The notes below the pieces were generated by a model. It ran no database searches. It saw nothing but the letters and a program-made list of their open reading frames with translations, and had not been told where the DNA came from. The position numbers and the translations under genes were made by a program. A stretch of DNA of 64,000 bases from Mycobacterium sherrisii. Its GTDB lineage: Bacteria; Actinomycetota; Actinomycetes; Mycobacteriales; Mycobacteriaceae. This document shows, in pieces, positions 1 to 9,843 of the stretch. The stretch spans positions 1-64,000 of the forward strand of contig NZ_LQPT01000020.1 in assembly GCF_002102355.1 (NCBI RefSeq), read 5' to 3'. How positions within the stretch are numbered: position 1 is the first letter of the stretch; each line of letters opens with the position of its first letter.

Positions 1-111
1 TGGCAAGTCACCCGCCGCTACCTATCTGATGTCTCCATGGACGAACTACGCGTGGTCATCGCTGCCAAACACGCCGCCGCAGCACTTGCCAAACAACACC
101 AAATCACCTAG
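1..111 (+). CDS. C-terminal tail of an unidentified protein, possibly a tyrosine recombinase or transposase (partial)
   Basis: Frame 1 is open from the window edge to a TAG at 109-111 and gives 36 residues. The stretch RRYLSDVSMDEL resembles the region around the catalytic Tyr of tyrosine recombinases and some transposases, followed by a basic, Ala-rich helix. That resemblance is weak and rests on one short segment. The rest of the gene lies outside the window, so function is open. If it is an integrase end, it would fit the rearranged look of the neighbouring island. Confidence 0.35.
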   Translation, partial: WQVTRRYLSDVSMDELRVVIAAKHAAAALAKQHQIT

Positions 112-231
112 CGTTCAACATGACTCGTTGATCGCAAAGCGTGAACCACGCCAGATCCGAAGTCCACCACTTCCTGGGACACTGTCCGGGTCACTGTTGT
201 GGTGACTGATCCCTAGGTAGGTGGAGGAGCA

Positions 232-1860
232 ATGGCCCCGCGCGTAAGTGGCGAAACATCGGACGTAGAAGGCCTTCCCGCCGATCGCGATCGACTTGCG
301 CGGACCCAATTGGTGGATGCACTCAAACCGCACTACGACTTCGTGGTCTGTGGTGCTGGGTCATCTGGGGCGGTGGTGGCGCGCCGATTGGCTGAAAACG
401 CGAATGTGACCGTGCTGTTGGTGGAGTCCGGCGGCAACGATGACATCGCCGAGGTGGCCATGCCGCAGCGATGGATGAGCAACCTGGGAACGGACCGAGC
501 CTGGAATTTTGTCACTACGCCGGGTGAGCATGTCAACTCGCGATCCATCGATTGGCCGATGGGTAACGTCCTTGGCGGGGGATCGAGCATCAACGCCATG
601 GTGTGGGCACGCGGGCACCGTGAGGATTGGAACCTGTTCGCCGCAGCAGCCAAAGACGAGGCATGGAGCTATGCGCCGGTGCTGGAGATCTATCGCGGCA
701 TCGAAGATTGGCACGGCACACCGGATCCCGCGTTCCGCGGATCGGGCGGCCTGGTGTTCGTCCAGCCTGCACCCGACCCAAATCCCCTGGCAATCACGAC
801 TATTGACGCGGCCCGAGCAGTGGGTATCCCCACTTATGTGCACCCCAACGGCGAGATGATGCAAGCGCATGAGGGCGCCGCCATCGGCGATCTGCGGATA
901 CGCGATGGACACCGTGAATCGGTGTTTCGGTCCTACACGTTCCCGGCGATGAACTGGCCAAACTTAACAGTACTGAGCCGTGCGCTGGTGACGCGGGTGC
1001 TTTTCGACGGCACGATAGCCGCCGGGGTGGAACTCGTCCACGGCGGTTCGGCCTACCGAATAGGCGCCACAGAGGTCGTGCTGTCGCTGGGCGCAATCAA
1101 CACGCCGAAGGTTCTGCTCCAATCGGGTATCGGCGACGAAGACCAGTTGCGAAACTTCGGTATCCCCGTCGTCTGCCACCTTCCCGGGGTCGGCCGCAAC
1201 CTGCAAGACCATGTTGCCTTCGACTGTGTCTGGGAATATCGCGAGCCGGAACTGCCGCGCAACAACATGGCCGAGGCAGTCATGTACGGAACGACCCGCA
1301 CCGGCTTGACGACGGCCGACGTATTCGCCTGGCAGATTGAAGTTCCCTATTCGACGCCTGAGAATGCCGGACAGTTCGGCCTGCCCGAAGCCGGATGGAC
1401 GCTACACGGAGCAATCACCCATCCCAAAAGTCGTGGGCAGGTGCGACTCAGCGGCGCCAAGCCCACGGATCCTCCCGTGGTCGAGGCAAACCTACTGTCA
1501 CACCCAGACGACGTAAAAACCGCGATCGCGTGCGTGCAATGGTGTCGCGAGATCGGCAACGCCGCGCCGTTGAGTGCATATGTCAAACGTGAAGTCATGC
1601 CTGGCAATCTCACGGGTGCAGAACTAGATAACTTTGTCCGCAACGCCGCGACCACGTTCTTCCATCCATGTGGTACCGCCAAGATGGGGCATGACGATAT
1701 GTCAGTGGTCAGCGGCGATCTGGGGGTGCACGGTGTTGAGAACCTGCGCGTTGCGGACGCGTCGATCATGCCGCGAATAACGGTCGGCAACACCATGGCG
1801 CCTTGCGTCGTCATCGGCGAACGAGCTGCCCTTGCTATCAAGGAAAGTCGACAGCTCTGA
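232..1860 (+). CDS. GMC-family FAD-dependent oxidoreductase
   Basis: A 542-residue protein of the glucose-methanol-choline family, which oxidises alcohols with FAD. An N-terminal Rossmann fold is visible as VVCGAGSSGAVVARRLAE (about residues 38-55). The GMC signature GNVLGGGSSINAMVW follows near residue 110. The C-terminal catalytic region has FFHPCGTAKMG and VGNTMAP, the usual His and Asn motifs. The ATG at 232 follows a GGAGGAG ribosome site. A long leader of about 30 residues precedes the fold. The substrate cannot be told from sequence; choline dehydrogenase-like is a class label only. The gene stands alone, with opposite-strand genes downstream. Base composition looks slightly lower in GC than its neighbours. 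Confidence 0.85.
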   Translation: MAPRVSGETSDVEGLPADRDRLARTQLVDALKPHYDFVVCGAGSSGAVVARRLAENANVTVLLVESGGNDDIAEVAMPQRWMSNLGTDRAWNFVTTPGEHVNSRSIDWPMGNVLGGGSSINAMVWARGHREDWNLFAAAAKDEAWSYAPVLEIYRGIEDWHGTPDPAFRGSGGLVFVQPAPDPNPLAITTIDAARAVGIPTYVHPNGEMMQAHEGAAIGDLRIRDGHRESVFRSYTFPAMNWPNLTVLSRALVTRVLFDGTIAAGVELVHGGSAYRIGATEVVLSLGAINTPKVLLQSGIGDEDQLRNFGIPVVCHLPGVGRNLQDHVAFDCVWEYREPELPRNNMAEAVMYGTTRTGLTTADVFAWQIEVPYSTPENAGQFGLPEAGWTLHGAITHPKSRGQVRLSGAKPTDPPVVEANLLSHPDDVKTAIACVQWCREIGNAAPLSAYVKREVMPGNLTGAELDNFVRNAATTFFHPCGTAKMGHDDMSVVSGDLGVHGVENLRVADASIMPRITVGNTMAPCVVIGERAALAIKESRQL

Positions 1861-1973
1861 TTGTCGGCGCCCCCGCTCCCCCGCCCGCCGGTAGGCGCGG
1901 TCCTTTTCAGCTCGGTATCCGGCGGGGTATGGCCACCGGCCCATTTGATGGTTGGCAAGGCTATTCGACTGCG

Positions 1974-3152
1974 CTAGTTAGGAATTCCGGCCAGTTCGTG
2001 TGCCACCGCGTCAAACGCATGCAACGTGTCCCACAACATCTGCGGATCCCCCGCGTCCGGTTGCGTGGATAACTTGGCGCCGACCAGCTCGGCGGCGCGG
2101 TTGATGTAGATCATCTGTCCGCACATGCCTTGGCACAGCACGACGTTGTTGCCCGGGTAGGGAAACCAGACCTGGTTGCGGTACATGCCGCCGGGCATCT
2201 GGGTGTCGTCCGGGCTGGCGGCAAACGCCTGACGGGAGTCCGGACCGCCGGCGAGAGTGTCGGCGATCCAGGCCGCCGGGACCACTTGCTGTCCGGTCAA
2301 TGAAACACCATCATGCACGTACAGCGACCCGAACCGGATCATGTCGGTGAGGCAGGCGTTGATCCCGCCGTCGAAAAATCCGGTGCCGGCCTTGTCGACG
2401 GCGATGAGGGCATCGCAATGGGCACCGATGCGGCTCCACAATAGTTCCGACATCAGCTCGGGCATCCGTCGACCACCGGCGACCTCGCAAATCCACCCGA
2501 GCACATCTGTTTCACACGAGCGGTATTCAAAGGGACCGCCGTGCGCCGACTTTTGCCGCAGGGTCAGCAGAAAGTCTCGCAGTGTGGCGGGGACGTCCGC
2601 ACCGCTCGTGGGTGCCCATCCCATCACCTGGTCGAGGACGTGGATCTCCGCGGTCGGGTGAAGATAGTTGTCGGAGAACGCGATACCGGATCGCATGTCC
2701 AGCAGGTGGCGCACCGTCGCTCCGGCATAGCCAGAATTCCCCAGGGCTGGAACATATTTCGTCACCGGTGCATCAAGCTCGATCACACCGTCGTCATGCA
2801 GCACGCCCACCACGGCCCCCACCAGCGACTTGCTCACCGAGAACAACAGATGGCGGGTCTGCGGGCCCATGCCGCCGAGGTACTCCTCGGCCACCAGAAG
2901 GCCACGGTGGGCGACGGCCCACCCGTCGGTTGCGGTGCCGGCCATCACCGCACCGACGGTGGTGTCGGTCCCCTGGGTGCTGGTCAGCCCGATGGCGGCG
3001 ATGCCAGCGCTGACCGCGGGCACTGCCGCTACCGGTCCGTCCCCCCGCGAGATCACTTCGGTCGGCACGAAGTCCTCGACATGCTGGAATGACCAATGCG
3101 CGTACGGTGGCGACAGCCAGTTGTCCAGCGAGATACCGGGCGGGGCGCTCAC
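1974..3152 (-). CDS. Class C beta-lactamase-related serine hydrolase
   Basis: A 392-residue protein of the beta-lactamase/transpeptidase-like fold (esterase EstB / class C group). The nucleophile motif SxxK appears as SVSK near residue 107, and a Y-x-S motif as YRSCE near residue 213. No signal peptide or lipobox is seen, so it is probably cytoplasmic. The GTG start at 3152 overlaps the TGA of the upstream ATP-grasp gene in a GTGA arrangement, so the two are translationally coupled and probably act in one pathway. The family includes esterases, amidases and peptidases; the substrate is unknown. Confidence 0.8.
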   Translation of the reverse strand: MSAPPGISLDNWLSPPYAHWSFQHVEDFVPTEVISRGDGPVAAVPAVSAGIAAIGLTSTQGTDTTVGAVMAGTATDGWAVAHRGLLVAEEYLGGMGPQTRHLLFSVSKSLVGAVVGVLHDDGVIELDAPVTKYVPALGNSGYAGATVRHLLDMRSGIAFSDNYLHPTAEIHVLDQVMGWAPTSGADVPATLRDFLLTLRQKSAHGGPFEYRSCETDVLGWICEVAGGRRMPELMSELLWSRIGAHCDALIAVDKAGTGFFDGGINACLTDMIRFGSLYVHDGVSLTGQQVVPAAWIADTLAGGPDSRQAFAASPDDTQMPGGMYRNQVWFPYPGNNVVLCQGMCGQMIYINRAAELVGAKLSTQPDAGDPQMLWDTLHAFDAVAHELAGIPN

Positions 3153-4798
3153 GCTCGTGCGACGAGCCGCGAGACGATCGGTGCGGCGGGCGTCAGGGGC
3201 GTCGAGGTGAACTTCGCCTTCATGCCCTTAACCCAACGCTGGCAGCGTTCGCTGAGCTTATAGTCGTCCGTCTGCAGGTGTGAACGGGTGACCAACACGC
3301 CGAGTTGGGCCCCCTCGGAACGTAAGTCGCCGGGCGCGGCGACGCGCATGTAGAAGGCCTCGGAGCCGTCGAGCAGGGTCGCCCAGTCGTTGGCGGTCCG
3401 GGAAAAGGAGACCCGGCCGTCGTCGTCGATGCGCCATACCCCGGTGCGTGGCGTCGCGGTGAAAATCTCGATATCCGGCGAGGTCTCGGTGATGATCACC
3501 TGCCCCCAAACCTCGTCTTCGCCGTAGCCCCGCTCCCAGCGCGAGTTGATCTCGTCGATGTCGAGTTCGTACTCCACGTCCATGTACTCGAGCAGGTGAA
3601 AGAGGAACAGCGGCATGTCGGCGTAGGCCTCGGTGGTCAGGTTCGTCATCGGGCTGGCCCCGGACAGGCGCGGATTCACCTCGCCGAGGTAGAGCTCGTC
3701 GGAGTCGAGGTCGTGCAGCAAGTCCACCTCGAAGTAGCCGAGGTAACCCTCGCGGCGCATGACGTCACCCAGCTTTGTCACCATTTGTCGCGCGGCGTGC
3801 GTCTGCGCGGGCGGCAGCACCTCGTGCCAGATGTCATTGCCACACCAGCTGCCCCGGCTCGGCGTCAGCTCCGAATAACCGACGAGGCTTGTCATCGCGG
3901 GGCCGACCACGGTGCCATGGCGGGTCACGGCACCCTCGAGGCACACCTCGACGTTGCGGATCCGCTTCATGACCTTGAGGTCCTGCCCGACCAGGTCGCC
4001 GGCGTGCTGGTCCCAGTCGCGCTGACCATGCACGAAGAACGTCCCGCTGCCGGCGTTGCCATAAGCGATCGAGATGACGAGGTCGTCCCCGAGTCCTGCA
4101 TCTTGGGCGAGCGTCAACAGTTCGTCGTAGGAGCCGGCCCGCCCGATCGTATTGGGCACACTGGGTACCCCCGCCTCGTCGGCCAGGCGCGTCATGACGA
4201 TCTTGGAGCCCAGACGATTGCGGAGTTCGATCGGCGGATGCATCACCTCCAGGCCTGCCGACCGGGCGAGAGCCTGGATTTCCTCGTTCATCATCACAAA
4301 GCAGCACTTGCCGCCGGGCCCTTTGCCCGCGATGAACTCGAGCGTCTCGGCATCGGACAACAGGTGGCTGCACACCTCGTCCATCGAGTCGAAATCACGG
4401 CGGTCCCGCCGACGGGGCACGAATACACGCGAGTGGGTGCCCTCGAAAGAGTCAAAGTAGGTGAGGTAGAAGAAGTTTCGTATCCAACGGTCGACGCCCA
4501 GCAGGTTGAACGGGGTCGGCGAGATGAAAAACAGCGGCACCTTGTTGGTGTGGAAGAACGCGCGAATGTCCGACAGACCGTTGAGGCCGTGGCGTGGTGC
4601 TGGCTGCATGCCCACAAGTGTGCCCCTGCCCACGGCCATGCGCAGGATTTCACGCGGGGACGGCTGCCTGAGGCGCAGGTTGCGGCGTCTGCCGGACCCG
4701 CGTGATCGCGGCTGCGGTTCACCGGCCCCTGCGGGGCTGCGTGCGAAGACCAGACTCGACCGGCGCGTCTCGTTGCGGTTCGTCGCAGACGAAAACAC
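3149..4798 (-). CDS. ATP-grasp (biotin carboxylase-like) ligase
   Basis: Up to 549 residues. The central part has ATP-grasp features: an acidic metal-binding segment YFEVDLLHDLDSDELYLGEVNPRLSG (written here only as its core, EVNPRLSG, near residue 390) and a nucleotide-binding region around residues 200-300. ATP-grasp enzymes join a carboxylate to an amine or thiol through an acyl phosphate. No biotin carboxyl carrier or carboxyltransferase gene is nearby, so a peptide-ligase role is as likely as carboxylation. The start is uncertain. GTG at 4798 gives the longest form but has a basic, low-complexity leader of about 50 residues and no clear ribosome site; ATG at 4639 or 4609 would trim it. 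Coupled to the serine hydrolase downstream. Confidence 0.7.
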   Translation of the reverse strand: MFSSATNRNETRRSSLVFARSPAGAGEPQPRSRGSGRRRNLRLRQPSPREILRMAVGRGTLVGMQPAPRHGLNGLSDIRAFFHTNKVPLFFISPTPFNLLGVDRWIRNFFYLTYFDSFEGTHSRVFVPRRRDRRDFDSMDEVCSHLLSDAETLEFIAGKGPGGKCCFVMMNEEIQALARSAGLEVMHPPIELRNRLGSKIVMTRLADEAGVPSVPNTIGRAGSYDELLTLAQDAGLGDDLVISIAYGNAGSGTFFVHGQRDWDQHAGDLVGQDLKVMKRIRNVEVCLEGAVTRHGTVVGPAMTSLVGYSELTPSRGSWCGNDIWHEVLPPAQTHAARQMVTKLGDVMRREGYLGYFEVDLLHDLDSDELYLGEVNPRLSGASPMTNLTTEAYADMPLFLFHLLEYMDVEYELDIDEINSRWERGYGEDEVWGQVIITETSPDIEIFTATPRTGVWRIDDDGRVSFSRTANDWATLLDGSEAFYMRVAAPGDLRSEGAQLGVLVTRSHLQTDDYKLSERCQRWVKGMKAKFTSTPLTPAAPIVSRLVARA

Positions 4799-4851
4799 CG
4801 AACACTACTATTCGGGCAATTCACTGCGTCGCGGCCGATGCCGCTGGCCAC

Positions 4852-5433
<582 letters not shown>

Positions 5434-5439
5434 CGTCCC

Positions 5440-6279
5440 GTGACATCCCTGGCGACGCGGCACGACTGCTTGCTACTCGACCTCGACGGCACACTGTTTC
5501 GCGGAGCACGCGCCATCGACGGCGCCGCCGAAGCGCTTTCCCAGGCCTCCACTCGCAAGCTCTTTTTGACGAACAACGCCTCCCGCAGCGCACCCGAGGT
5601 CGCACAACACCTGTGCGCGATGGGATTTGACGCAAACCCGCACGACGTCATCACCAGCGGTCGATGCGCGGCAGCCCTGCTGGGTTCCGAATTGCCGCCG
5701 GGTTCCCCCGTGCTGGTGGTGGGCTCCGACGCATTGATCGCCGAGGTCTACGACGCGGGCCTGCCACCGGTCCGGCGATGGGCCGACGACCCGATTGCGG
5801 TGCTACAGGGGTTCTCGCCGCACCTCGGCTGGTGCGATCTGGCGGAGACGGCGCTCGCGATTGGCGCCGGAACGCCCTGGACGGCAACGAATCCCGACCT
5901 CACCCTGCCGTCCGAGCGTGGTCTGCTGCCCGGAAACGGTTCCCTGGTGTCGGCGCTGTGCGCGGCGTCCGGGGCGCGGCCTCGTGTGGTCGGCAAGCCG
6001 CACGGCTTCCTGTTCCAAGAAGCGCTGGCCCGCGGCAACTTTCAACGACCGCTGGTGATCGGTGATGGGTTGGACACCGACATCGCCGGGGCAAACTACG
6101 CGGGCCTGCCGAGCCTCCTGGTGCTCAGCGGAGTGACGACTGCCGTCGATGCGATTCGCGCCCGGCCGGCGCACCGTCCCAGGTACGTCGCTGCGGACCT
6201 GCGCGGAATCCATCACCCCAACCACGCGGATCTCAGCTATCACCGGCCACCCCCAGCCGACCACCCAATCGGGGGATGA
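5440..6279 (+). CDS. HAD-IIA phosphatase, candidate phosphoglycolate phosphatase
   Basis: A 279-residue NagD-type HAD phosphatase. Motif I is [10 protein letters not shown] (residues 10-19), motif II FLTNNAS, the motif III lysine is in RVVGKPHG, and motif IV is [13 protein letters not shown]. It is a close paralogue of the 334-residue enzyme at 55339-56343 but lacks that protein's C-terminal extension. GTG at 5440 starts just behind the gap fragment, and its stop overlaps fbp as ATGA. Position in a CBB operon with fbp and prk makes removal of 2-phosphoglycolate, the product of RuBisCO oxygenation, the best guess (cbbZ role). The paralogue family also dephosphorylates glycerol-3-phosphate, so substrate is inferred, not shown. 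Confidence 0.85.
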   Translation: MTSLATRHDCLLLDLDGTLFRGARAIDGAAEALSQASTRKLFLTNNASRSAPEVAQHLCAMGFDANPHDVITSGRCAAALLGSELPPGSPVLVVGSDALIAEVYDAGLPPVRRWADDPIAVLQGFSPHLGWCDLAETALAIGAGTPWTATNPDLTLPSERGLLPGNGSLVSALCAASGARPRVVGKPHGFLFQEALARGNFQRPLVIGDGLDTDIAGANYAGLPSLLVLSGVTTAVDAIRARPAHRPRYVAADLRGIHHPNHADLSYHRPPPADHPIGG

Positions 6280-7415
6280 ACCGACACCGACCGGATCAGA
6301 CGATGTCGGTAGGTATTTCGCTGCCCGCCGGAGGCCCCCGCATGCTCACTCGCCACACCACGCTCGTGAAGTTTCTCATCGAGGAACGTCGCCGCCACCC
6401 AGATGCCAGTGGCGAACTGAACTCGCTGATTCTCGACGTCGCGCTGGCGTGCAAGGCGATCTCGGCGCGGGTGGCCCAGGGCGAACTCGGCGGAGTTCTA
6501 GGCGCCGTCGATGTGCTCAACGTGCAGGGCGAGGTGCAACAGAAACTCGACGTCCTGGCCAACGATTACTTCCTGCGCGCCAACGAATGGGGGGGTCAGG
6601 TAGCGGGAATGGCCTCCGAGGAGCTCGCCGAGCCCTATCTACTACCGACCCAGTATCCACGCGGCAAGTACCTGTTGGTCTTCGATCCGCTCGACGGCTC
6701 GTCGAACATTGACGTCAACGTGTCTGTGGGGAGCATCTTTTCGATTCTCCGTGCGGCCCACCCGGGTGAGGACCCCGCGCCGGAGGACTTCCTGCAACCC
6801 GGTTCGCAGCAGGTGTGCGCCGGTTACGCGATCTACGGCCCGTCCACGATGCTGGTACTCACGGTGGGGACCGGTGTACATGCCTTTACCCTGGACCCCG
6901 CGCTCGGCGAATTTGTGCTCACCCGCCCGTCGATCCGAATCCCAAGGTCGGCCCGCGAATTCGCGATCAACGCCTCCAATCGACGGTTCTGGGAACCCGC
7001 GGTTCAGCGCTACATCGACGAATGCCTGGCCGGCCGGACGGGTCCGCGCGGCAAGGACTTCAACATGCGCTGGGTTGCCTCCCTGGTCGCCGAGGCCCAT
7101 CGCATCCTCAGCCGCGGCGGCGTGTTCCTTTACCCCCGCGACGGCAAGGACCCCGAAAAGTCGGGGCGATTGCGGCTGTTGTACGAGGCCAGTCCGATCG
7201 CATTCCTGATCGAGCAGGCCGGCGGTGCGGCCAGCACCGGTCGCGGACGCCTGCTCGACGCCGTCCCGACCAGCCTCCACCAGCGGGTACCGCTGATCTT
7301 CGGGGCGATCGACGAGGTCGAGCTCATCGAGGATTACCACTGCAAAGACTACGTAAGACCGTCCACGTTCCCGCTGTACGGCGTGCGAGGCCTGTACCGC
7401 ATCGGTACCGGCTGA
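6276..7415 (+). CDS. fbp: Fructose-1,6-bisphosphatase, class I
   Basis: A 379-residue class I FBPase that hydrolyses fructose-1,6-bisphosphate, and in autotrophs also serves regeneration of ribulose-5-phosphate. The metal and phosphate site FDPLDGSSN lies at residues 136-144, preceded by the acidic SEELAEP segment. Mycobacteria normally use the class II enzyme GlpX, so a class I FBPase in this context points to the Calvin cycle. ATG at 6276 overlaps the TGA of the phosphatase gene (ATGA). ATG at 6303 would give a start nearer the usual length, so the first 9 residues are uncertain. Phosphoribulokinase follows 32 bases downstream. Confidence 0.93.
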   Translation: MNRHRPDQTMSVGISLPAGGPRMLTRHTTLVKFLIEERRRHPDASGELNSLILDVALACKAISARVAQGELGGVLGAVDVLNVQGEVQQKLDVLANDYFLRANEWGGQVAGMASEELAEPYLLPTQYPRGKYLLVFDPLDGSSNIDVNVSVGSIFSILRAAHPGEDPAPEDFLQPGSQQVCAGYAIYGPSTMLVLTVGTGVHAFTLDPALGEFVLTRPSIRIPRSAREFAINASNRRFWEPAVQRYIDECLAGRTGPRGKDFNMRWVASLVAEAHRILSRGGVFLYPRDGKDPEKSGRLRLLYEASPIAFLIEQAGGAASTGRGRLLDAVPTSLHQRVPLIFGAIDEVELIEDYHCKDYVRPSTFPLYGVRGLYRIGTG

Positions 7416-7447
7416 CCCATCCTCCCGATCGTTGTTGGAGTAAACAC

Positions 7448-8335
7448 ATGTCGCGCTTGCACCCGATCATTTCGGTCACCGGTTCCTCCGGGGCTGGGAC
7501 GACCTCCGTCATGCGAACGTTCGAGCAGATCTTCCGTCGTGAGGGCATCGATGTCGCGTTCGTCGAAGGTGACAGCTTCCACCGCTACGACCGAATCGCA
7601 ATGAAAGCGGCGATCGCCGACGCCCATGCACGCGGCGACCACTCGTTCAGCCATTTCGGCCCGGAGGCCAACCTGTTTGACGACCTGCAAAGTCTCTTCG
7701 AGACATACGGCGAGACCGGTACCGGCAAGGTACGGCGCTACCTGCATGACGAAAAGGAGGCCGAGCCCTACGGGCAGGAACCGGGCACCTTCACGCCGTG
7801 GGAGGAGATCCCCGAGAACACGGACATGCTGTTCTACGAAGGGTTACACGGCGCCATCGTCACAGACGAGGTGGACGTCGCGGCACATGCCGACCTGCGT
7901 ATCGGCGTGGTGCCGGTGATCAACCTGGAGTGGATCCAAAAATTGCACCGCGACAAGTCAACTCGCGGGTACACCTCTGAAGCCGTGACCGACACCATTC
8001 TGCGGCGTATGCCCGACTACGTGAACTACATGTGTACCCAGTTCTCGCACACCGACGTCAATTTCCAACGCGTGCCGGTCGTTGACACGTCCAACCCCTT
8101 CATCGCCAGGTCGATACCCACGGCCGATGAGTCGATGCTGATCATCCGATTCCGTGACCCGCACGGTATCGACTTTCCCTATCTGCTTGCCATGCTGCAC
8201 GATTCGTTCATGTCCCGTCCCAACACGATCGTGTGCCCCGGCGGCAAGATGGATCTGGCCATGCAGTTGATCTTCACCCCGATGGTCCTGCGGTTGTGGG
8301 AGCGCCGCAAGGTCGAGCTGGCGGCACGGCGCTAA
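7448..8335 (+). CDS. prk: Phosphoribulokinase
   Basis: A 295-residue bacterial-type phosphoribulokinase that makes ribulose-1,5-bisphosphate from ribulose-5-phosphate and ATP, the substrate-forming step for RuBisCO. The P-loop GSSGAGTT is at residues 12-19, followed by EGDSFHRYDR, and FYEGLHGA marks the Walker B region. Length matches the proteobacterial octameric class; the longer plant-type form with redox cysteines is excluded. ATG at 7448 follows GTTGGAG. It is the last gene of the plus-strand unit and ends tail to tail with the minus-strand nuoM-like gene, the two stop codons overlapping at 8332-8335. Confidence 0.95.
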   Translation: MSRLHPIISVTGSSGAGTTSVMRTFEQIFRREGIDVAFVEGDSFHRYDRIAMKAAIADAHARGDHSFSHFGPEANLFDDLQSLFETYGETGTGKVRRYLHDEKEAEPYGQEPGTFTPWEEIPENTDMLFYEGLHGAIVTDEVDVAAHADLRIGVVPVINLEWIQKLHRDKSTRGYTSEAVTDTILRRMPDYVNYMCTQFSHTDVNFQRVPVVDTSNPFIARSIPTADESMLIIRFRDPHGIDFPYLLAMLHDSFMSRPNTIVCPGGKMDLAMQLIFTPMVLRLWERRKVELAARR

Positions 8336-9843
8336 TCTTTCGTGCCCCGGGCCAATTCGCTGACGCCATGGTCGGTGGCCGGGTCGATCATATCGAGTAG
8401 CGGCGTGGGGTACACCCCCACCGCGACGAGCATCGCCAACAACGGTACGACAACTGCCAGTTCGCGTGGTCTCAGGTCATGCAGTGTGGCGTCGGCCGGC
8501 TTGGCGGGTCCCGTCATCAGCCGTTGGTACAGCCATAGCACGTAGATAGCGGACAGCACCAGCGCACTGGCCGCGAGTACGGCCGCCGCCGGGTATCGGA
8601 CGAATGTTCCGATCAGCACCAAGAATTCGCTGATGAATGGAGCAAGTCCGGGTAGCGCCAGTGTGGCCAGGCCGGCGATCAAAAAGGTTCCGGCCAGGAC
8701 CGGAGCGACCTGCTGGATTCCGCCGTAGTCCGCGATCACCCGGGAGCCTTTTCGCGACACCAGAAACCCGGCAAGCAAGAACAGTGCGGCGGTCGCCAGA
8801 CCGTGATTGACCATGTACAGCGTGGCACCCGACTGTCCCTCACCCGTCATCGCGAAAATTCCGAGGACGATGAAGCCGAAATGGCTGATGGACGTATAGG
8901 CGATTACCCGCATGATGTCCGTCTGCCCGATCGCGACCAGGGCGCCGTAGCTGATCGCGATCACCGCCAGGGCGATGACGAACGGCCGGAACAGAATTGC
9001 ACTGGTCGGGAACAACTGCAGGCAATAGCGAAGCATGCCGAAGGTCCCGATCTTGTCGACCACGGCCATCATCAACACCGCTACCACGGGCGTCGCCTCG
9101 GCGGCCACGCCAGGCAGCCAGGTATGCAGCGGCCACAGCGGTGCCTTGATCGCGAAAGCCAGCATGAACCCGAGGAACAACACGTGCGGCACCATCGGAT
9201 TCACACCGGGGGCGCCGGTAGACGCCGAGGACACGGTGGCGACGGTGGCCACAATCGCACGAAAGTCGAATGTTCCCCCCACCGCCAGGTGGAGTCCGAT
9301 CAATGCGGCCAGCATGACCAGCCCGCCAAACAGGCTGTACAGCAGGAACTTCAGCGCCGCCCGGGCAGCTCCCGGTCCACCGTATCGGCCGATGAGGAAA
9401 AACATCGGAATCAACATCGCTTCGAAGAACACAAAGAACAACAGGACATCCAGCGACATCAGGGCGATCAGCATCATCGACTCGACGGCGAGCATCAACG
9501 ACAGGTACCCGCGGGGTCGTTCGGCGTCATTCCACCCGGCGAGTACCAACAGCGGCATCAGCACGGCGGTGAGAGCTATGAGGACGACAGCCAACCGGTC
9601 GACGCCGACAACATATCCCGCACCGAATGACCGGATCCAGGAATGGCTTTCGACGAGCTGGTATTGCGGACCCGCCGGATCGAAGCACAACAGCAACAGG
9701 GCGGCGAGCGCCAGAACGAGCACCGAGAAACCGATCGCGGTGTATTTCGCGGTGAGCCTGCGGGAGGCGGGCACCGCCGCGACGAGGCAGGCCCCCGCCA
9801 GTGGGGTCAGCCACAACGCGCTGAGCAGCGGCAATTGTGTCAT
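8332..9843 (-). CDS. NuoM-like proton-channel subunit at the end of the huc operon
   Basis: A 503-residue polytopic membrane protein of the proton-conducting membrane transporter family (NuoM/NuoN/NuoL/MrpD). Key buried residues of NuoM are visible: Glu141 in [11 protein letters not shown], Lys233 in [14 protein letters not shown], and Lys264 in VVDKIGTFG. About 13-14 hydrophobic segments span it. ATG at 9843 overlaps the TGA of the nuoL-like gene (ATGA). No nuoA-J genes are nearby, so this is not part of a complex I operon. As the last gene of the hydrogenase operon it could form an ion-pumping or CO2-handling module; this is inference. Confidence 0.85.
   Translation of the reverse strand: MTQLPLLSALWLTPLAGACLVAAVPASRRLTAKYTAIGFSVLVLALAALLLLCFDPAGPQYQLVESHSWIRSFGAGYVVGVDRLAVVLIALTAVLMPLLVLAGWNDAERPRGYLSLMLAVESMMLIALMSLDVLLFFVFFEAMLIPMFFLIGRYGGPGAARAALKFLLYSLFGGLVMLAALIGLHLAVGGTFDFRAIVATVATVSSASTGAPGVNPMVPHVLFLGFMLAFAIKAPLWPLHTWLPGVAAEATPVVAVLMMAVVDKIGTFGMLRYCLQLFPTSAILFRPFVIALAVIAISYGALVAIGQTDIMRVIAYTSISHFGFIVLGIFAMTGEGQSGATLYMVNHGLATAALFLLAGFLVSRKGSRVIADYGGIQQVAPVLAGTFLIAGLATLALPGLAPFISEFLVLIGTFVRYPAAAVLAASALVLSAIYVLWLYQRLMTGPAKPADATLHDLRPRELAVVVPLLAMLVAVGVYPTPLLDMIDPATDHGVSELARGTKD

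Noticed and set aside
6815-8335. A 506-codon frame extending prk upstream through fbp
   Set aside because: The part before 7448 is an out-of-frame shadow of fbp with no kinase character; ATG 7448 has a ribosome site and gives the family length.
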